DNA from: Chondrilla cf. caribensis
Taxonomy: Eukaryota; Porifera; Demospongiae; Chondrillida; Chondrillidae
NCBI GenBank assembly: GCA_964020155.1
Contig: OZ026564.1
Span: 4,646,223 to 4,691,222, forward strand
Direction of reading: 5' to 3'
DNA length: 45,000 nt
This document shows positions 24,078 through 45,000 of this stretch, one piece after another. The notes below the pieces were generated by a model. That model was not told where the DNA came from. It saw only the letters and a list, made by a program, of their open reading frames with translations, and did not search any database. Made by a program: the position numbers and the translations under genes. Position 1 is the stretch's first letter. The number at the start of each line of letters is the position of its first letter.

Positions 24078-24712
24078 GGTGAGAGGGTCACTAGGTGCAT
24101 ACCTGTAGCTGGTATGTAAAATGTGATTGCTCTGCTCTTGTCTTCCTGCAGGTCTTCTCCGAACACTTCCAGAGAAATATCACAGTTCTTTGCATTGGCA
24201 GTAATAAGAATTGAAAACTTTTAATTTACCATTCTACTTATTAATAATTCACAAAAGTTAATTCAGTCATATTATACCACAGTTGAACTTCTTGCAAACA
24301 TACGTAAGTGTTCCAAACTGATAAAGGTGACTGACATACTTTCATTTTGATACCTTTTGGCTTTGTAAAAATTACTATCAAATTTAACTACATGTAGGAC
24401 AATCAGCATCTTGATTTTAACGCCGTAACATCAATACAGGACCCACCCCTTTTACACATTCACAGGAAATACCCATTCCCTCTGTTCTAATCAACTGTCA
24501 CTTAGGTTAAGTTGGGTATACTTATTTAGGCCATAGATACTTGTTATTGACAATTAAAATAAACGCATAATTACATAATAAATATTAGTTAAAACGGTAG
24601 TACGTGGGTGGAGCAATAGCTTTCACTCTTTCCAACCCTATGTTGTCCATAATTTGTTCAAGTATCAAAATACTGCATTACAATGATCACATTAAAATTA
24701 ATGAAATGAAGT
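24078..24712. other. Spacer after cysteine synthase, with a possible second terminal exon and poly(A) signal
   Basis: AT-rich, no arrays. At 24152-24214, after an acceptor-like CTTCCTGCAG, a phase-0 frame reads VFSEHFQRNITVLCIGSNKN and stops. It resembles the used last exon (YFSKLFSRTVL), so it may be an alternative or duplicated last exon. AATAAA occurs at 24558-24563. Nothing else recognisable. Confidence 0.4.
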
Positions 24713-25336
24713 AATTCTCGGATTCGTAATTAATAAAAAAGTCACCCACTCAGGGTCAAAGACACCTATATATGGAGAGTTTTACAGGGACTTTCCACAG
24801 ATACTGTGTACTTGCGTCATTCCACAAATGCAGAAGACACTATTCTAGCTGGGAGGTCAGCCGCGAGTCCCAAAGCTCCCCCCTACGGTTCTTTGTAGAG
24901 AGTATTGCGACTGACCACCAGGAAGTGAGCTATTTTTTTTCAGAGAAAAAAACCGTCCTATTGAGGATTCGAACCCGCGACCTGGAGCCTAGAATCGTGT
25001 CACCTGACCACCCCGCCACCGTGACCTATCTATTTTATTGTTATTATCTGCGCTATTTAAAGTTGCCCTCAATGTTCAATTTGAAAAATAGGCCACCCAC
25101 AGGCACTCGAATCACTTGATCGTCTCTAATAGGTTTAGAAGAACCTTCGGTGAAGATTTAAAGTTCGTTTAACTCTTTGCGCTCAAATTCTAGCCCAAAT
25201 CTTAATTGTCGGCGTTTTGAAATCGGCCATTTTGTTCGCACCATATAAATAATATAAATTCACTGTAGTAGTTACGCGTAGGAATGCATATTATATGATG
25301 TTGCAGTATTTCCTAAAATTCGAATACTCGAAGATG
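24713..25336. mobile_element. 624-bp non-coding element, copy 2, with tRNA-like promoter boxes (minus strand)
   Basis: Direct-orientation copy of 16934-17556, differing by scattered substitutions and one extra A in an A run. The B box lies in GGATTCGAACC (sense GGTTCGAATCC, the exact tRNA consensus) and the A box in the same TGGCGGGGTGGT. The left flank (AAATGAAGT) and right flank (CAGTTGACAT) differ from those of copy 1, so the edges are real element boundaries. Confidence 0.87.
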
Positions 25337-25571
25337 CAGTTGACATCACATAAGTAATAAACATGTCCACAGTACACACATTGTATTGTCATGGTAACGG
25401 GTATAATAGAATGAAAATGGTGAATAATTATGACAATTAGCAAAGATAATAGAATAAAATGGCAGTACTTCTCCAACTGCGTGTACATATTCACTTGTCT
25501 TATACTCCCAAATCATCCATTCCTTCTGATGGGCCTGTAATACCTGTGATCTTCCTGACCTACATCATTGA

Positions 25572-26126
25572 TCAACTTCTGGTCTCTTGAATTGAAGGCA
25601 ACCACTCTTCATCACTGATATCGTAGTCTTCCATCTCTCTCCTTAGATAGATCCATCTACCAAGCACCCCAACGTCCACTATGTTGTGATGCATCGAGTA
25701 CCATGGTGTCTTCAGCATCGGGCACGTTTCGTGAAAGCTCCTGAGATCCGGATACTGCCTCCTCTCAACTACCAGACTCAATAATCCCAAATTGACACAC
25801 AATAACTTGTCTCTAATCAACATTAAGAAAATTCTTTCAATGTATCTCTGAGACTTTTTGTTCTTGATGGAATCCGGTACGAGGGCTATCTCGTTGGACC
25901 AGGACACAACAGAGTCGGTGTAATTGACAAAATCTGGCTTCTTTCTCCACATGTACGCTGCAGCGCCGAGTACAGTGAAATAGAAGGCAGTTCTGAAAGG
26001 ATGTTGACGGGAAAACTGTCCAACATCGCTAAAAGTGACATAATAATCTTTAGAAATGTTGACTATCGGCTCCACTATCTTCGAAATCCATCGAAGAGAC
26101 GATAATCGCTGTATTACTCCAGACAT
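25572..26126 (-). CDS. TIMM29: Mitochondrial inner-membrane translocase subunit TIM29
   Basis: Single uninterrupted exon of 184 codons. TIM29 belongs to the TIM22 carrier translocase of the mitochondrial inner membrane. Recognisable pieces are HPFRTAFYFTVLGAAAYMW (a membrane segment at about residues 40-60 following an N-terminal matrix-facing part), VNLGLLSLVVE about 113-123, and IVDVGVLGRWIYLRREMED followed by YDISDEEWL near the C-terminus, the last matching the animal TIMM29 signature (VNLG-SLV, VDVG-GRW, D-I-DDE). The protein is shorter than human TIMM29, ending soon after the DEE motif. The neighbouring 624-bp element lies 235 nt beyond the stop. No AATAAA is seen on the sense strand in that gap. 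Confidence 0.9.
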   Translation of the reverse strand: MSGVIQRLSSLRWISKIVEPIVNISKDYYVTFSDVGQFSRQHPFRTAFYFTVLGAAAYMWRKKPDFVNYTDSVVSWSNEIALVPDSIKNKKSQRYIERIFLMLIRDKLLCVNLGLLSLVVERRQYPDLRSFHETCPMLKTPWYSMHHNIVDVGVLGRWIYLRREMEDYDISDEEWLPSIQETRS

Positions 26127-26311
26127 CCGTGATCAGGTAACAGTGGTGGAGTAGACTTAGTCTAGCGTGCCAGACCAACAATGACTAATCAAGGCACGTG
26201 ACATGTCAATCTGCAGGACTGTCACAATTGAATAAAACCCACTGAAATGGCTCAGTGACCATTTAACTAGTGAAATGTACTATCGAAGAAGTCTTGCCCA
26301 TATAGAAGACC
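26127..26311. promoter_or_regulatory. Spacer upstream of TIMM29, possibly bidirectional
   Basis: Sits between the TIMM29 start (leftward) and a small plus-strand start at 26312. It is unique sequence with GGCACGTGACATG (an E-box CACGTG) at about 26193-26205. Promoter function is inferred from position. Confidence 0.35.
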
Positions 26312-26460
26312 ATGTCCGAAGCTTCAGAGTCTGAGGAGATCGCAAAAATGGTAGGTAAGCTAGGCAATTGATACACGCATGGTATAAAAGCAAATAGACT
26401 TACATCAAACAGCATATCACCCAAATGGACCTTCTGGTGAGACAGAATGACAAACGAAGA
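26312..26460 (+). CDS. Possible short 5' exons of an unrecognised gene
   Basis: ATG at 26312 gives MSEASESEEIAKM up to a donor-like GTAGGTAAG at 26351. A second piece at 26413-26460, after a CAAACAG acceptor, continues in phase as HITQMDLLVRQNDKRR and ends at a perfect donor GTAAGTAC. I see no further exon and cannot name the protein. The strong donor and the acidic-then-basic composition are the only support. Confidence 0.3.
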
Positions 26461-27067
26461 GTAAGTACTTAAATATCTCATGTACAGCACGCCTGTGAGT
26501 ATTGTCTGTATCTTTAAGCATGAGTGTGTAATATTGAAACTGCAATAGAATCAATTACAACACTCCACAGTGACTTTCCGATGATATGGGAATTTGTTGA
26601 ATCGTAACTTTGTTTTAAAATTAGGTCAAAATTCACTATGCAGTGTCAGTAGTAGAGCATAAGCACGAGCTAATTCGTTTGTTCTAGCTATCGAGGAGCC
26701 TGTTTGTTAATATACTCCACCAGGGAAAACGTACCTTCGTATTGTCATAGATACTAGATAAAAAGTTCTCTAGTATCAATGGTATCGTCTATACTTGCAC
26801 CACTGCCCAGACAGTCATACAATCAGGTGTAGGGTACTATCAGTTAGGCCTTTTAGTCATGTTTTGCGAACAATCTGGAAACAGATAGATTGATTGACTC
26901 TATAATAGATTGATTACCAACAGTCCCCCATACACTCAAGTTCACCGCCCACTAAACGTCCCACGTTAGTCCAATAACTCGCTAGACTAATAACCAGCTG
27001 CGGTTTGTATTACTGTATCTATGCTTAATTAAAGCATTCTGAAACGGAAGTAATTAACTTGAACAAG
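26461..27067. other. Intergenic stretch upstream of the DH-PH-MORN gene
   Basis: Unique, moderately AT-rich sequence without arrays, which is unusual in this window. No coding or RNA gene recognised. The promoter of the downstream gene is presumably in its right part. Confidence 0.5.
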
Positions 27068-27136
27068 ATGGCTTCCGTGCGCGATCTGGTTGTACATTTT
27101 GTTTCGTTTTGAATGTCCGTGGATAACTTTGTATAA
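27068..27136 (+). promoter_or_regulatory. Two back-to-back uORFs before the DH-PH-MORN start
   Basis: uORF1 27068-27112 (MASVRDLVVHFVSF, AAGATGG context) is followed without a gap by uORF2 27113-27136 (MSVDNFV). One base later the main ATG stands at 27138. If the transcript starts upstream of 27068, these would be expected to lower translation or depend on reinitiation. Transcription start is unknown. Confidence 0.5.
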
Positions 27137-27137
27137 A

Positions 27138-44621
<17,484 letters not shown>

Positions 44622-45000
44622 GTATGGTCCAAATACAGTGGAACCTGTATATATAGGCCAACTAATGGACACTCTAATAGTTGATGTGCAGTGGAACCTG
44701 TATATAAAGGCCAACCAATGGACCAGTAAAAGGTGGTCTTTATACAGAGGGGTTTTATTGTAGTTGAGTTGACCTGGTAGATATTCAAGCAATGGTCACT
44801 TAGGACAGATTATGTTTTATATTGCAAGCAATCATATGCGTACGTAGGCACAGGTTTGGTTCTGGAGGATATTGTTTGTTGCATTGTTGTTAGCTATTAA
44901 ATTAAATTATTTGAACTAATTTTCATGGTACAAATGGCTTTGAAACCTAGGAAATGTGAGATGGTTGCAAAGTGATTCTTGTGGAGTTCTGTTTCTCACA
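44622..45000. other. Intron start, right edge of window
   Basis: Follows donor GTATGG at 44622. Contains two partial tandem copies of a CAGTGGAACCTGTATATA unit (44637 and 44691), again like the foldback MITE end, then unique sequence to the edge. Confidence 0.5.

Overview
This is eukaryotic, intron-rich animal nuclear DNA. Short GT-AG introns, a metazoan gene set (DDX24, AP-4 epsilon, TIMM29, RHEB-like, a DH-PH-MORN exchange factor, an SH2 protein) and a bacterial-type cysteine synthase, which vertebrates lack, suggest a marine invertebrate. The repeat style (TA-flanked foldback MITEs, huge private tandem arrays in introns) makes me favour an early-branching animal such as a sponge. That placement is inference and not shown by any single feature.

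Layout. (1) 355-2942, minus strand: 5' part of AP4E1 (six exons, continuing off the left edge). (2) 3030-12074, minus: a complete 13-exon DDX24 DEAD-box helicase (777 aa by my splice model, every phase consistent). Its stop codon lies only 87 nt before the AP4E1 start on the same strand. A 3.3-kb minisatellite fills one of its introns. (3) 12339-16807, plus, divergent from DDX24: a gene with an SH2 domain, a PPxY motif and a C-terminal Cys-flanked hydrophobic segment; its introns carry a hAT-like element with a decayed transposase tail, a 512-bp MITE with an exact 8-bp target duplication, and a TA-flanked foldback element. (4) 16934-25336: an unusual block bounded by two direct 623/624-bp copies of a non-coding element with tRNA-like A and B boxes. 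Inside are three exons from the middle of a RHEB GTPase, a 4.8-kb satellite of ~360-bp monomers with a long hairpin and a six-monomer higher-order pattern, and the seven 3' exons of a cysteine synthase. Neither gene has its other half here. (5) 25572-26126, minus: single-exon TIMM29. (6) 27138 to the right edge, plus: a Pro-rich / DH / PH / MORN (11 repeats so far) Rho-type exchange factor of at least 909 aa, 5' complete with two tiny uORFs, 3' end off the window.

The genes are unrelated neighbours rather than one pathway, although two gene pairs are closely spaced: AP4E1/DDX24 head-to-tail and DDX24/SH2 gene head-to-head.

The dominant theme is intronic tandem repetition. Nearly every long intron holds its own array, often touching a splice site. 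Dinucleotide arrays read mostly as (GT)n on the sense strand and start at or just after 5' splice sites. One array in the MORN gene seems to be built from the exon-intron junction itself. Exon boundaries below were derived by hand from GT/AG sites, reading phase and family alignment from memory; no searches were run.
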